A stretch of DNA of 64,000 nucleotides from Actinoplanes oblitus (lineage in GTDB: Bacteria > Actinomycetota > Actinomycetes > Mycobacteriales > Micromonosporaceae). The stretch is from NCBI RefSeq assembly GCF_030252345.1, contig NZ_CP126980.1, positions 8,627,501 through 8,691,500 on the forward strand. The letters are read 5' to 3'. A model generated the notes under the pieces. That model was not told where the DNA came from. It was given only the letters and a program-made list of their open reading frames with translations, and did no database searches. Both the position numbers and the translations under genes were made by a program. This document shows, piece by piece, positions 25,326-38,497 of the stretch (positions are counted from its first letter, which is position 1; each line of letters opens with the position of its first letter).

Positions 25326-26789
25326 TTACAGCGCGGGCGGGGTCAGCGTGCCGACCGCCGACTCCAGCGCGCCGGCGACCCGGTACATCCGGTCGTCGGC
25401 CATGGTCGGGGCCATGATCTGGAAGCCGACCGGCAGCCCCTCCGACAATCCGCACGGGACCGAGATGGCCGGGCCGCCGTACAGGTTGGTCGGGATGGTG
25501 AACAGGTCGGCCAGGTACATCTGGTACGGGTCGCCGGTCCGCGAGCCGAACGGGAAGGCGACGAACGGCGTGGTCGGCGAGACCAGCACGTCCACCTTCT
25601 CGAAGGCGGCTTGGAAGTCGCGGGTGATCAGGGTGCGGACCTTCTGCGCCTGACCGTAGTACGCGTCGTAGTAACCGCTGGACAGCGCGTACGTGCCGAT
25701 GATGATCCGGCGCTTGACCTCGGGACCGAAACCGGCCTCGCGGGTCAGCGACATGACCTCCTCGAGCGAGCGGCTGCCGTCGTCGCCGGAACGCAGGCCG
25801 TACCGCACGCCGTCGAAGCGGGCCAGGTTGGAGGAGGCCTCGCTCGGGGCGATCAGGTAGTAGGCCGGCAACGCGTACTGGAAGTGCGGGCAGGACACCT
25901 CGACGATCTCGGCGCCCAGTTTGACCAGGGCCTCCAGCGACTCCTGGAACGCGGCGAGGACGCCGGGCTCGGAGCCGTCGCCGGCGAACTCCTTGACGAT
26001 GCCGAGCTTGACGCCGGTCAGGTCGCCCCGCAGGCCCTGACGGGCGGCGGCGACCACGTCCGGCACCGGCTGGGCGATCGAGGTGGAGTCACGCGGGTCG
26101 TGACCGGCGATCACCGCGTGCAGCAGGGCGGTGTCCTCGACGGTACGGCCGCACGGGCCCGGGGTGTCCAGCGACGAGGAGAAGGCGATCAGCCCGTACC
26201 GCGAGGTGCCGCCGTAGGTGGGCTTGGCGCCGACGGTGCCGGTGACCGCACCCGGCTGGCGGATCGAGCCGCCGGTGTCGGTGCCGATCGCGAGCGGCGC
26301 CTCGTAGGCGGCCAGGGCCGCGGCCGAGCCACCGCCCGAGCCGCCCGGGATGCGACCGAGGTCCCAAGGGTTGTTCGTCGGGCCGTACGCGCTGTACTCG
26401 GTCGACGAGCCCATCGCGAACTCGTCCATGTTGGTCTTGCCGAGGATCGGCATCCCGGCGGCCTTGAGGCGCTCGACGATCGTCGCGTCGTACGGCGGCT
26501 TCCAGCCCTCGAGGATCTTCGACGCGGCGGTGGTCGGGATGCCCTTGGTGGTCACCACGTCCTTCACCGCGATCGGCACCCCGGCCAGCGGCCCGGTGAT
26601 CTCGCCGCTGTCCACGCGCGCCGCGGCGGCCAGCGCACCCTCGCGGTCCACGTGCAGGAACGCGTTGACGCGGGACTCGACGGCCTCGATGCGGTCCAGG
26701 TGAGCGGTCGCCACCTCGACGGCGGAGACCTCCTTCGCGTCGAGCAGGCTCCGCAGCTCGACCGCGGTCTTCCTGGTCAGGTCGCTCAC
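25326..26789 (-). CDS. gatA: aspartyl/glutamyl-tRNA amidotransferase subunit A
   Basis: The 487-residue protein is the glutamine-hydrolysing amidase subunit of GatCAB. The amidase-signature catalytic triad region is intact: Lys in [12 protein letters not shown], cis-Ser and Ser nucleophile in [10 protein letters not shown]...[12 protein letters not shown]. The start is GTG 26789, two bases after the gatC stop, with GAGGA inside the end of gatC. Normal length. It works with the gatC product immediately upstream and the gatB product made about 6 kb away. Confidence 0.97.
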   Translation of the reverse strand: MSDLTRKTAVELRSLLDAKEVSAVEVATAHLDRIEAVESRVNAFLHVDREGALAAAARVDSGEITGPLAGVPIAVKDVVTTKGIPTTAASKILEGWKPPYDATIVERLKAAGMPILGKTNMDEFAMGSSTEYSAYGPTNNPWDLGRIPGGSGGGSAAALAAYEAPLAIGTDTGGSIRQPGAVTGTVGAKPTYGGTSRYGLIAFSSSLDTPGPCGRTVEDTALLHAVIAGHDPRDSTSIAQPVPDVVAAARQGLRGDLTGVKLGIVKEFAGDGSEPGVLAAFQESLEALVKLGAEIVEVSCPHFQYALPAYYLIAPSEASSNLARFDGVRYGLRSGDDGSRSLEEVMSLTREAGFGPEVKRRIIIGTYALSSGYYDAYYGQAQKVRTLITRDFQAAFEKVDVLVSPTTPFVAFPFGSRTGDPYQMYLADLFTIPTNLYGGPAISVPCGLSEGLPVGFQIMAPTMADDRMYRVAGALESAVGTLTPPAL

Positions 26790-26791
26790 GA

Positions 26792-27091
26792 TCAGTCCTC
26801 CTCGTCCAGGATGCGCGGCACCCGGAACCGGCTCTCGTACGCGTCGGGCGCCCCGGAGAGGGCGGCGTCCTGCGTGAGGCTCGGCTGGGGAACGTCGTCG
26901 CGGTACACGTTGGTCAGCGGGACCGAGTGCGAGGTCGGCGGAATGTCGTCCGCTGCCACCTCACCGACCCGGGCGACCGATTGCAGGATCACGTCGAGCT
27001 GTCCCGCGAATCGATCGAGCTCCTCTTCGGTCACGGCGAGCCGCGACAGGCGCGCCAGGTGCGCTACCTCTTCGCGGGAGATGGCGGCCAT
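26792..27091 (-). CDS. gatC: aspartyl/glutamyl-tRNA amidotransferase subunit C
   Basis: The 99-residue protein starts at ATG 27091 ([20 protein letters not shown]), chosen because family members begin here and GAGGGGG precedes it; an in-frame upstream ATG at 27127 would add a non-family leader. The segment [21 protein letters not shown] and the C-terminal RDDVPQPS are characteristic of GatC. It is the small belt subunit that holds GatA and GatB together, and is transcribed with gatA. Confidence 0.95.
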   Translation of the reverse strand: MAAISREEVAHLARLSRLAVTEEELDRFAGQLDVILQSVARVGEVAADDIPPTSHSVPLTNVYRDDVPQPSLTQDAALSGAPDAYESRFRVPRILDEED

Positions 27092-27136
27092 CCTGCCCCC
27101 TCGTAATGTTTGTGCGTCCGCTTGCAAAGCCCGAGT

Positions 27137-29161
27137 CTATTTCGCCGGGATCCACGGGCCGCGAAGAACCCCTGGCCGCACCGGCCGATAGCGGGAAAGC
27201 CAGTCCGCCAGCTCGGCCGCGGGCATCGGCCGGGCGTGGAACCAGCCCTGCGCGGTGTGGCAGCCGGCGGCCGCGAGCAGCCGCCAGGTCAGTTCGTCCT
27301 CCACCCCCTCGGCCACCGCTCGCAGGCCCAGCGACTCGGCCAGGCCGATCACCGACCGGACGATCGCCGCGTCCCCGCGATCGTCGGCCATGCCCAGCAC
27401 GAACGAGCGGTCGATCTTCACCTCGGTCAGCGGGAGCCGGCGCAGGTGCTGCAACGACGAGTACCCGGTGCCGAAGTCGTCCAGCGAGATCGCCACGCCC
27501 ATCCGGTCCAGCCGGGTGATCGTGTCCAGCACCCGGTGCGGGTCGGCCATCAGCGCACTCTCGGTGATCTCCAGCTGGAGCAGGTCGGCCGGCACCTCAT
27601 ACTCGCGCAGCAACCGGCCGACCCGGTCGGCGACATCGCCGGCGTGCAGATCGCGGGCCGACACGTTGACCGCTGCCCGCAACGGCCTTCTTTCGGTACG
27701 CCACACCGCCAGTTGCGCCACCACCTGGTCCAGCACCCGCGCCGTGAGCAGCCGCATCACCGGGGTCGGCTCGGCCACCCGGAGCAACTCCTCCGGCCCG
27801 ACCAGTCCCCGCCGTGGATGCCGCCAGCGCAGCAGCGCCTCCACCCCGACCACCTCGCCGGTCGCGATGGCGATCTGCGGCTGGTAGTAGAGCACTATCC
27901 CGTCGTCGGGCGGGTCGTGCCGCAGCGCGTCGCGCAGGTCGGCGAGCAGCGCGAGCCGATCCGGGGCGGTGTGCGGGGCGTCCGGGCCGTGCACCGCGAC
28001 CTGGTCGCCGCGCTGTTTCGCCTCGTACATCGCGGACTCCGCCTCGCGCAGCAGGGTGGCGCCGTCCCGGCGGCCGGACTGCAGCGCGATGCCGATCGAG
28101 GCGGTCAGCTCGACCGGGGTGCCGTCCAGCCCGAACGGGCGGCTCAGCGCCTCGCTCAGGTGCTCGGCGATCCGGCGGGCCGAGGCGGCGCCCTCGACCC
28201 GGGTGGCGAGCACCGCGAACTCGTCACCGCCGAGCCGGACCACCAGGTCGTGCCGGGGCACCGCGGCGGTCAGCCGGTCGGCGACCCGGGCCAGCAGCCG
28301 GTCGCCGGCGCCGTGGCCGAGCGCGTCGTTGACCGTGCGGAACCGGTCCAGGTCGAGCAGCAGCAGGGCGCGTTGCCGGTCCGCGCCGCGTTCGGACATC
28401 GTGGACTGCAGGGCGCGGCGGTTCGGCAGGCCGGTGAGCGGGTCCATCCGGGCGGCCTGCTCGGACTCGCCGGCCCAGCGGACCATCCGGTGCACGGCGT
28501 GCAGCGCCAGCAGCGCCATCGGCAGCAGGGCCGGGCTGACCCGGGCGGCGACCAGCAGGACCGGGGCGAGCAGCAACAGCGCCGCGGTCGCCATCAGGTC
28601 GGCGCGGGCGCGGCGCCGATGACGGGTACGCCGCTCCGACGCCCATCGCCCGACGACGGCCGCCACCGTGTACCGGGCGGCGATCCAGGCGGCCGCCGCG
28701 GCACAGGTCAGCGCCGCGTCCCGGAGGTCCGGGCGGGGGTCGATCCGCCAGCCGGCCAGGCCGGCCACCAGCGCCGCCGCGCCCAGCCCGGCGGCGTGCT
28801 GCACGGCCAGGTGGATCGTCCGCGGCACCGGATGCCGCATCCGCACCCCGGCGACCGTCACGGCCACCAGCTGCACCGCCAGCGCCGGCGCGAATCCCCA
28901 GGCCAGCGCGATGGCGAAGGTGAAGCAGATGGACGGCAGGATGACCCGGCTGGCCCGTCGCCCGGGCAGCGGGTGCGGCCGGGCGTCGGCGATCACGGCC
29001 AGCACCGCCATGATCCAGTACGCCGGCGGCAGCCCGCGGAACGTCCCCGGGGCGACCGCCCAGAGCACCAGGTCGGCGCTCACGGTCAGGCACCCGGTGA
29101 CGATCAGCGCGCGCCGCCGCCGGGGCCCGGAGACAGCCGTACGCGGGCGAACGGCATCCAT
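27137..29161 (-). CDS. membrane GGDEF-EAL c-di-GMP protein with intact motifs
   Basis: The 674-residue protein has about six or seven transmembrane segments in residues 15-230, then GGDEF (about 240-400) and EAL (about 410-665) domains. The cyclase motif RLGGDEFAVL is intact but no RxxD inhibitory site precedes it. The phosphodiesterase residues look complete: EALLRW, VNVSARDL, LEITES, LDDFGTGYSSL, EVKIDRSF, VAEGVE and TAQGW. It can therefore be a true c-di-GMP phosphodiesterase or bifunctional enzyme, unlike the protein at 10038-12662. It is co-directional with ligA upstream and gatC downstream. The 133-bp leader upstream of it contains a TTGACT on the minus strand (29262-29267) as a possible -35, with no convincing -10. 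Confidence 0.94.
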   Translation of the reverse strand: MDAVRPRTAVSGPRRRRALIVTGCLTVSADLVLWAVAPGTFRGLPPAYWIMAVLAVIADARPHPLPGRRASRVILPSICFTFAIALAWGFAPALAVQLVAVTVAGVRMRHPVPRTIHLAVQHAAGLGAAALVAGLAGWRIDPRPDLRDAALTCAAAAAWIAARYTVAAVVGRWASERRTRHRRRARADLMATAALLLLAPVLLVAARVSPALLPMALLALHAVHRMVRWAGESEQAARMDPLTGLPNRRALQSTMSERGADRQRALLLLDLDRFRTVNDALGHGAGDRLLARVADRLTAAVPRHDLVVRLGGDEFAVLATRVEGAASARRIAEHLSEALSRPFGLDGTPVELTASIGIALQSGRRDGATLLREAESAMYEAKQRGDQVAVHGPDAPHTAPDRLALLADLRDALRHDPPDDGIVLYYQPQIAIATGEVVGVEALLRWRHPRRGLVGPEELLRVAEPTPVMRLLTARVLDQVVAQLAVWRTERRPLRAAVNVSARDLHAGDVADRVGRLLREYEVPADLLQLEITESALMADPHRVLDTITRLDRMGVAISLDDFGTGYSSLQHLRRLPLTEVKIDRSFVLGMADDRGDAAIVRSVIGLAESLGLRAVAEGVEDELTWRLLAAAGCHTAQGWFHARPMPAAELADWLSRYRPVRPGVLRGPWIPAK

Positions 29162-29294
29162 GCGACCTCCAGGCTGGCCTCGATCACCGATCGCCTACAC
29201 CATAGATCCACATGGTCCGAATGCCGTGAAACCGCTTACTCGTTATTGAAACGGCATAAGGAGTCAAACCCCCATTTCACCCATTCGAGTGAGG

Positions 29295-32629
<3,335 letters not shown>

Positions 32630-32637
<8 letters not shown>

Positions 32638-33718
32638 GGGCCGACGCCCGGGTGCCGGCGGTGATGGTGGCCGAGCCGAGCACGACGTCGCCGTCCGGGT
32701 CGGGCCGGTAGGCGACGATGGCCTGGCCCGGGGCGACGCCGCGGGCCGGCGCCGCCAAGGTCGCGGTCAGCGCGGAGGCGGAGACGGTCACCGTCGCCGG
32801 CACCACCTCACCGTGCGCCCGGAGCTGCACCTCGCAACGGACGTCCCCGGACGTCTCGTGCCAGATCGGCCGGGTCGCCGTCACGGTGTCCACCTCGAGG
32901 TCCTCGCGCGGCCCCACGGTCACCGTGTTGGTCACCGGAGTGATGGACAACACGTAGCGCGGGCGACCGTCGGCCGCCGGGACCCGCAGGTCGAGACCCT
33001 TCCGCTGCCCGATGGTGAACCCGTAGGCCCCGTTGTGCGTGCCCAGCTTGGCCCCGGTGCGCCCGTCCACGATGTCGCCGGGCGCCGACCCGAGCCGGCC
33101 CTCCAGGAACCCCCGGGTGTCACCGTCGGCGATGAAGCAGATGTCGTGCGAGTCCGGCTTGTCGGCGACGGCCAGCCCGCGGGCGGCCGCCTCGACCCGC
33201 ACCCGCTCCTTGGTCCAGTCGCCGAGCGGGAACATCGCCCGGTCCAGCTGCTCGCGGGTCAGCACGGCCAGCACGTAGGACTGGTCCTTGGCCAGGTCGA
33301 CGCTGCGCCGCAGCAGGCCGTCGGCGCCGAGGCGGGCGTGGTGCCCGGTGACCACCGCGTCGAAGCCCAGGGCCACCGCGCGGTCCAGCACCGCCGCGAA
33401 CTTGATCTTCTCGTTGCAGCGCAGGCACGGGTTCGGCGTGCGGCCGGCGGCGTACTCGTCGACGAAGTCGTCGACCACGCTGGCGTGGAACTCGTCGGCC
33501 ATGTCCCACACGTAGAACGGGATGCCGATCACGTCGGCCGCCCGCCGGGCATCCCGCGAGTCCTCCAGGGTGCAGCAGCCGCGCGCGCCGGTCCGGTACG
33601 TCTGTGGATTACGCGCCAGCGCCAGGTGCACACCGGTGACGTCGTGCCCGGCCTCCTTGGCGCGGGCAGCGGCGACCGCGGAGTCGACACCGCCGGACAT
33701 GGCCGCAAGAACTCGCAT
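32630..33718 (-). CDS. mnmA: tRNA-specific 2-thiouridylase
   Basis: The 362-residue enzyme thiolates U34 in Lys, Glu and Gln tRNAs, taking sulfur from a cysteine desulfurase. The PP-loop SGGVDS (8-13) binds ATP. The catalytic cysteines are in NPCLRCN (C98, C101) and in HDICFI (near 193). The C-terminal beta-barrel is present. The cysteine desulfurase gene ends 9 bases upstream, giving sulfur donor and acceptor in one operon. The next gene overlaps its stop. Confidence 0.96.
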
Positions 33719-33727
33719 GCCTCCAGC

Positions 33728-34903
33728 CTATCTGGGGCTCTTCCAGGCTCCGGCCCGGCGGGCGCGCTCCACCGCGCCGGGCAGGGCGCCGAGCAACGCG
33801 TCCAGGTCCGCCTCGGTGCTGTCGTGACCGAGCGAGAACCGCAGCGAGGACCGGGCCCGGGCGTCGTCCGCGCCCATCGCCAGCAGCACGTGGCTGGGCT
33901 GGGCCACCCCGGCCGAGCAGGCCGAACCGGTCGAGCAGTAGATCCCCTGCGCGTCCAGGAGCAGCAACAGCGCATCGCCCTCGCAACCGGGGAAGGAGAA
34001 GTGCGCGTTGCCGGGCAGCCGGTGCTCCGGATCACCGTTGTAGATCGCGTCCGGGACCGCCGCGAGCACCCGCCGGACCAGCTCGTCACGCAGCGCGGCG
34101 ACCCGGCCGGCATAGTCCAGCCGCGCCTGCACGGTCGTCTCGACGGCCACCGCGAACGCCACCACACCCGGCGTGTCCAGGGTCCCGGACCGCACGTCGC
34201 GCTCCTGGCCGCCGCCGTGCAGCAGCGGGGTGCAGCGCACGTCGCGGCCCAGCACCAGCGCGCCGACGCCGACCGGGCCACCCAGCTTGTGCCCGGTCAG
34301 GGTGAGCGCGGCCACCCCGCTGCCGGCGAAGTCCACCGGCACCTGCCCGACCGCCTGCACCGCGTCGGTGTGGAACGGGACGCCGGCGCCGGCCGCGACC
34401 GCCGCCAGCTCCGGGACCGGCTGCACCGTGCCCACCTCGTTGTTCGCCCACTGCACGCTGACCACCGCGATCTCCTGGCCGTGGGCCCGCACCAGCTCGG
34501 CGAACCCGGCCGGATCGACCCGGCCGGCGCCGTCCACCGGGAGATAGGTCACCTCGGCGCCCTCGTGCCGGCCCAGCCAGTCGACGGCGTCCAGCACCGC
34601 GTGGTGCTCCACGGCCGAGGCGACCACCCGGCGCAGGCGGGGCTCGGCGTCGCGCCGCGCCCAGAACACACCCTTGGTGGCCAGGTTGTCCGCCTCGGTC
34701 CCGCCACCTGTGAAGATCACTTCGGAGGGGCGGGCGCCGATCACCGCGGCGATCCGCTCCCGCGACTCCTCGACCATCCGGCGGGCACCCCGCCCGGCCG
34801 CGTGCAGGGAGGACGGGTTGCCGATCTCCCGGGCCGCTGTCGCGTAGGCGTCCAGCGCGGCGGGCAGCATCGGCGTGGTCGCCGCGTGATCGAGGTAGGC
34901 CAT
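33728..34903 (-). CDS. cysteine desulfurase (IscS/NifS class)
   Basis: The 391-residue PLP enzyme starts at ATG 34903 ([12 protein letters not shown]), the usual family start; an in-frame ORF further upstream has no family similarity. The PLP-lysine is in [11 protein letters not shown] (near 206) and the persulfide Cys in STGSACSAG (near 328). The short loop around the Cys is the IscS/NifS (class I) arrangement. It strips sulfur from cysteine to give alanine and an enzyme persulfide. The gene pair with mnmA indicates tRNA thiolation as a main use; iron-sulfur work is also possible. Confidence 0.95.
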   Translation of the reverse strand: MAYLDHAATTPMLPAALDAYATAAREIGNPSSLHAAGRGARRMVEESRERIAAVIGARPSEVIFTGGGTEADNLATKGVFWARRDAEPRLRRVVASAVEHHAVLDAVDWLGRHEGAEVTYLPVDGAGRVDPAGFAELVRAHGQEIAVVSVQWANNEVGTVQPVPELAAVAAGAGVPFHTDAVQAVGQVPVDFAGSGVAALTLTGHKLGGPVGVGALVLGRDVRCTPLLHGGGQERDVRSGTLDTPGVVAFAVAVETTVQARLDYAGRVAALRDELVRRVLAAVPDAIYNGDPEHRLPGNAHFSFPGCEGDALLLLLDAQGIYCSTGSACSAGVAQPSHVLLAMGADDARARSSLRFSLGHDSTEADLDALLGALPGAVERARRAGAWKSPR

Positions 34904-35634
34904 TTTACCCACTCTAGAACCTGTTTCCCGAAGCAAGCACCAACGGCCACCAGCGATCAACGCCAGCAAGATCATCGGAATCCGCGCGGCCCGAAGGATC
35001 ACCGTCGAAAATCCGATATACGCGCGTTCGCTGTGGTGCGGATCGCATGCTCCCGCGCGGGCCGAGGCCGGCGATCTGGCCGCTGCGCGTCCAGAGCGAT
35101 CGCCGCCCTCTTCATTGTCCGTGGCCGGTCACCGAAACCCACAACCCACCACGGGTGCCGCGTTCCGGACGAGTCGCCGCCCCGGCCGCTCGGCTGGCGC
35201 TCACGGTGGTGTCCGCGGCCCGGAGACCACCACCACGACCAGCCCACACCACGGCTGGCACCCACGGTGGCATCAGCCGCCCGGAAACCACCACCACGAC
35301 CAGCCCGCACCGCGAGCTGGCACTCACGGTGGTAACAGCGACCCGGAAACCACCACCACGACCAGCCCACCCCACGAGCTGGCACCCACGGTGGCATCAG
35401 CCGCCCGGAAACCACCACCACGACCAGCCCGCACCGCGGGCGGGTGCCGATGGGTTGCTCGCGGGCGCCGGCGCGCGGACCGCGACCCCCCGCGATGGGC
35501 GGACCACCGTGCGGGGCCGCTCCGCCCGGATGCGGCCCCGCGGCCGCGACGGGCCGCCCACCGGGCGCTCAGCCACGGGACGGGCCGGTGCGCTGGGTGC
35601 GGTGGCGGGCGTACCGGAAAGGTGGTGAAAAGAG
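34904..35634. other. gene-free stretch upstream of the cysteine desulfurase gene
   Basis: About 730 bases lie between the start of the cysteine desulfurase gene and the etfA terminator. The first roughly 130 bases next to the gene are less GC-rich and should hold its promoter. The 62-bp tandem repeat occupies about 35185-35440. The rest, to 35634, is extremely GC-rich. Open frames here have no family similarity and read through the repeat on both strands, so I call no gene. Confidence 0.6.
35185..35440. repeat. 61-62-bp tandem repeat, about four copies
   Basis: Full units are 35219-35279 (61 bp), 35280-35341 (62 bp) and 35342-35403 (62 bp), flanked by partial copies at about 35185-35218 and 35404-35440. 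Each unit begins CCCGGAAACCACCACCACGA and includes CTGGCACCCACGGTGG. Units differ at a few bases. There are no unique spacers, so it is not a CRISPR array. The copies lie between convergent-free housekeeping genes and do not overlap a supported CDS. Confidence 0.9.
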
Positions 35635-35664
35635 CACGGCCCGGCGGAGAACCGCCGGGCCGTG
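35635..35664 (-). terminator. etfBA terminator hairpin
   Basis: CACGGCCCGGCGG-AGAA-CCGCCGGGCCGTG is a perfect 13-bp stem with a 4-base loop, 14 bases beyond the etfA stop. Confidence 0.75.
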
Positions 35665-35677
35665 ACCAGGGACTGCC

Positions 35678-36610
35678 TTACTTGCGCTTGCGGATCTCGT
35701 CGGCGGCCTGCGGGACGACCTTGAACAGGTCGCCGACCACGCCGAAGTCGGCCAGCTCGAAGATCGGGGCCTCGGGGTCCTTGTTGACCGCGACGATCGT
35801 CTTCGAGGTCTGCATGCCGGCCCGGTGCTGGATCGCGCCGGAGATGCCCAGCGCGACGTAGAGCTGCGGGGAGACGGTCTTGCCGGTCTGGCCGACCTGG
35901 AACTGGTGCGGGTAGTAGCCCGAGTCGACAGCCGCGCGGGACGCGCCGACCGCGGCGCCGAGCAGGTCGGCGAGCTCCTCGACCAGCTTGAAGTTGTCGG
36001 CGTTGCCGACGCCGCGGCCACCGGAGACGACGATGCCGGCCTCGGTGAGCTCGGGGCGCGAGCCCTTCTGCTCGGCGACCCGCTCGACGACCGTGGTCAG
36101 CTTGTCCGAGTCGCTGACGGTGACCGAGAGCGCCTCGACCGCGGGGGTGGCCGGAGCGGCGACCGGGGTGGTCGAGTTCGGCCGGATGGTGACGATCGGC
36201 AGGCCCTTGGTGACCTTGGACTTGACGATCGTGGAGCCGGCGAAGACCACCTGGGTGGCGGTGCCGTCGGCGGCCAGGTCGACCGCGTCGGTCAGCAGGC
36301 CGTTCTCCAGCTTGACCGCCAGGCGACCGGCGATCTCCTTGCCCTCCTGGGTGGAGCCGAGCAGCACGGCGGCCGGCTGCACGCTCTTGACCAGCTCGGC
36401 GATCGCGGTGGCCTTGGGGGCGGCCCCGTGGTCCTCCACGTCCGCGCCGGTCGCGGTGTAGATCTTCTCGGCGCCGAACTCGGCGAGCTTGTCGGTGTCG
36501 GCGTTGCCGAACACCACAGCGGAGACCGACCCGAGCCCGCGGGCGATGGTGAGCATCTCCAGCGTGACCTTCTTGACGCCGGCCTCGACGACGACCAGTA
36601 CCTCAGCCAT
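35678..36610 (-). CDS. etfA: electron transfer flavoprotein alpha subunit
   Basis: The 310-residue protein is the FAD-carrying subunit of ETF, which accepts electrons from acyl-CoA dehydrogenases and similar enzymes. The C-terminal FAD domain motifs are clear: [39 protein letters not shown], then [10 protein letters not shown] and [12 protein letters not shown]. The N-terminal alpha/beta domain carries [22 protein letters not shown] sequence. It follows etfB by 20 bases and ends before a strong hairpin. Confidence 0.97.
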   Translation of the reverse strand: MAEVLVVVEAGVKKVTLEMLTIARGLGSVSAVVFGNADTDKLAEFGAEKIYTATGADVEDHGAAPKATAIAELVKSVQPAAVLLGSTQEGKEIAGRLAVKLENGLLTDAVDLAADGTATQVVFAGSTIVKSKVTKGLPIVTIRPNSTTPVAAPATPAVEALSVTVSDSDKLTTVVERVAEQKGSRPELTEAGIVVSGGRGVGNADNFKLVEELADLLGAAVGASRAAVDSGYYPHQFQVGQTGKTVSPQLYVALGISGAIQHRAGMQTSKTIVAVNKDPEAPIFELADFGVVGDLFKVVPQAADEIRKRK

Positions 36611-36630
36611 GTCTAATCAACCTCTCCGGC

Positions 36631-37410
36631 TCAGACGAACTTCTCGGTGGTGAGGTACGCGACGAGCTGCTCGCCGCCGTTGCCCTCGTCGGTGACCTTC
36701 GCCCCGCCGGAGCGGGCCGGACGCTTCGACCACTCCAGCACCTGGCTGGTGGCTCCGGCGAAGCCGACCTCGTCGCTCGCGACGCCCAGGTCGCCCAGGG
36801 TCAGGCTCTCCAGCGGCTTCTTCTTGGCGGCCATGATGCCCTTGAAGGACGGGTACCGCGGCTCGTTGATGGTGTCCCAGACGCTGACGATCGCCGGGGT
36901 TGCGGCGGTGACCACCTCGTAGCCCTCGTCGGTCTGCCGCTCGATGGTCAGCTGCGAGCCGTCCACGGTGAGCTTGCGCGCACCGGTCAGCGCGGCCACG
37001 CCGAGGCGCTCGGCCAGCATGTGCGGGATGACCTGGACGCGGCCGTCGGTGGACTCGGCGCCACAGAGGATCAGGTCGGCGTTCAGCCGGCCCAGAGCGG
37101 CGGCGAGCACCTTGGAGGTGGCCACCGCGCAGGAGCCGTGCAGGGCGTCGTCCTGCACGTGGACGGCCTTGTCCGGGCCCATGGACAGCGCCTTGCGGAT
37201 CGACTCGGTGGCGCCGGACGGGCCGACCGTCAGCACGGTCACCTCGCCGCCGTGCGCCTCCTTGATCTTCAACGCCTCCTCGATGGCGTACTCGTCCATC
37301 TCGTTGATGACGTTGCTCGCCGAGCCACGCTCGACGGTGTTGTCGCTCGCGCTCAGGGTGCGCTCGGCACCGGAGTCGGGCACCTGCTTCACCAGTACGA
37401 CGATATTCAT
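36631..37410 (-). CDS. etfB: electron transfer flavoprotein beta subunit
   Basis: The 259-residue AMP-binding subunit begins MNIVVLVKQVPDSGAERTL and contains EMDEYAIEEALKIKE and the conserved GAESTDGRVQVIP motif near the middle. It forms a heterodimer with EtfA to ferry electrons from fatty-acid and amino-acid oxidation to the quinone pool. An AGGAGGG lies 11 bases upstream of the ATG, slightly far. A palindrome resembling a Crp site lies about 130 bases upstream. Confidence 0.97.
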   Translation of the reverse strand: MNIVVLVKQVPDSGAERTLSASDNTVERGSASNVINEMDEYAIEEALKIKEAHGGEVTVLTVGPSGATESIRKALSMGPDKAVHVQDDALHGSCAVATSKVLAAALGRLNADLILCGAESTDGRVQVIPHMLAERLGVAALTGARKLTVDGSQLTIERQTDEGYEVVTAATPAIVSVWDTINEPRYPSFKGIMAAKKKPLESLTLGDLGVASDEVGFAGATSQVLEWSKRPARSGGAKVTDEGNGGEQLVAYLTTEKFV

Positions 37411-37537
37411 CGCGCTATTGACCCTCCTGTATTGAACGCACCGTTGCGATCGAGCCGATCCGTCGGCCGGCCCCGCCTGGCCGCGGACATGCCGGCAAGG
37501 TTACCCGCCAGTAGCTTTGCTGTTGCCGGCCACCCAG

Positions 37538-37553
37538 AGTGACACACCTCACT
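37538..37553. promoter_or_regulatory. Crp-type palindrome upstream of etfB
   Basis: AGTGACACACCTCACT has the GTGA-N6-TCAC core of Crp-family operators and matches 8 of the 10 defined bases of the E. coli consensus. It lies in the divergent region between etfB and the small ORF at 37581, suited to control either. Confidence 0.5.
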
Positions 37554-37580
37554 AGCATCCCCAGGAGGAGGTGTCATGAC

Positions 37581-37766
37581 ATGTCCGGCGCGGTGAACCT
37601 GACCGGTCCCCATCCTCTCGCAAACCGCGGAGAAGCGGAGCCGCACTCCCACGGCCGATCCGGCCCCGACTCCCCCTGGTGCCGCTGCGGCCACCTCCGG
37701 GAGGCCTGCGTGAGTGACGAAGTACGCAATCTCTGGCACCACCTTCTTGACCCGTCCAGTCAATAA
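37581..37766 (+). CDS. small Cys/His-rich hypothetical protein
   Basis: This 61-residue ORF starts at ATG 37581 after a strong AGGAGGAGG, 9 bases upstream. It contains WCRCGHLREAC and paired His (NLWHHLL), which could form a small zinc site, but no family is recognised. It is read in the same direction as the two DUF202 genes and ends 7 bases before the first. The good ribosome site and position support it; the short length keeps confidence low. Confidence 0.45.
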   Translation: MSGAVNLTGPHPLANRGEAEPHSHGRSGPDSPWCRCGHLREACVSDEVRNLWHHLLDPSSQ

Positions 37767-37773
37767 TCGGCGG

Positions 37774-38160
37774 GTGTTCGGAGGCCTGCGACAGTGGTTC
37801 GACCCGGAGAGCGCCCACACCGAGGGCACCACTCCGGACTACCGGTTCTCGCTGGCCAACGAACGGACCTTTCTGGCCTGGATCCGCACCGGGCTCGCGC
37901 TGATCGCCGGTGGACTGGCCTGTGCCCAGTTCCTGCCGCCGCTGCCGATCGCCCGGTTACGGGAAATCATCGCGATCGCGCTGCTGGTGCTCGGCGGCAT
38001 GGTCGCGTTGCGTGCGGTGGATCACTGGGCGCGGGCCGAGCGGGCCATGCGGCTCGGCATCGACCTGCCCCGCTCCCGCTTCCCGGCGGTCCTGGCGATC
38101 GTCGTGGCGATCGGCGCGGTGGTGCTGGTCGGCACGGTCCTGCACGGGATCGTCACGTGA
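37774..38160 (+). CDS. DUF202 (YidH-like) membrane protein
   Basis: The 128-residue protein has the DUF202 signature FSLANERTFLAWIRTGLALI followed by three transmembrane segments (about 32-52, 60-80 and 105-127). Start GTG 37774 is chosen as the first codon before VFGGLRQWF; the ribosome site is weak. The family is widespread, located in the inner membrane, and of unknown function. The next gene starts inside its stop (GTGA). Confidence 0.85.
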   Translation: MFGGLRQWFDPESAHTEGTTPDYRFSLANERTFLAWIRTGLALIAGGLACAQFLPPLPIARLREIIAIALLVLGGMVALRAVDHWARAERAMRLGIDLPRSRFPAVLAIVVAIGAVVLVGTVLHGIVT

Positions 38161-38459
38161 CCCGGGACCCGGGCGCCTCGCCGGAGCGCACCCGGCTCGC
38201 CTGGCGGCGCACCGGACTGTCGGCGGCCGCCGTCGCCCTGCTCGCCACCCGCCCCGCCGTCCGTCCCGGCGCGGGCCCGGCCGAGTGGCTGATCGCCGCC
38301 GCCACGATGGCCGGCTGGGCGGCCCTGGTGGCCCTGGCCCTGCACCGCGCGCCCGGCCTGCGGGCCCGCCCGCCCCGGCCCGCACCCCGCTCGATCCGGG
38401 CCTACGCGCTGATCACCGCCGCTCTCGCGGTCCTCGGCGGGTTGGTTGTCATGCTCTGA
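38157..38459 (+). CDS. second, divergent DUF202-type membrane protein
   Basis: The 100-residue protein begins at GTG 38157 overlapping the previous stop by four bases. The SPERTRLAWRRTGLS segment is a compact version of the DUF202 motif and two to three hydrophobic segments follow. Paired, overlapping DUF202 genes suggest a hetero-oligomeric membrane complex. Function unknown. Confidence 0.78.
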   Translation: MTRDPGASPERTRLAWRRTGLSAAAVALLATRPAVRPGAGPAEWLIAAATMAGWAALVALALHRAPGLRARPPRPAPRSIRAYALITAALAVLGGLVVML

Positions 38460-38497
38460 TCGTCGCCGGAGGCCGCCGGGCGGGGCATCATTGCCCC

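Noticed and set aside
34999..35421. Open frames running through the 62-bp repeat on both strands (Trp/Gly-rich and Pro/Thr-rich products).
   Set aside because: They simply translate the repeat, have no ribosome site or family similarity, and exist in several frames at once.
35185..35440. Possible CRISPR array from regularly spaced repeats.
   Set aside because: Units are contiguous 61-62-bp copies that repeat along their whole length, so there are no unique spacers, and no cas genes are present.
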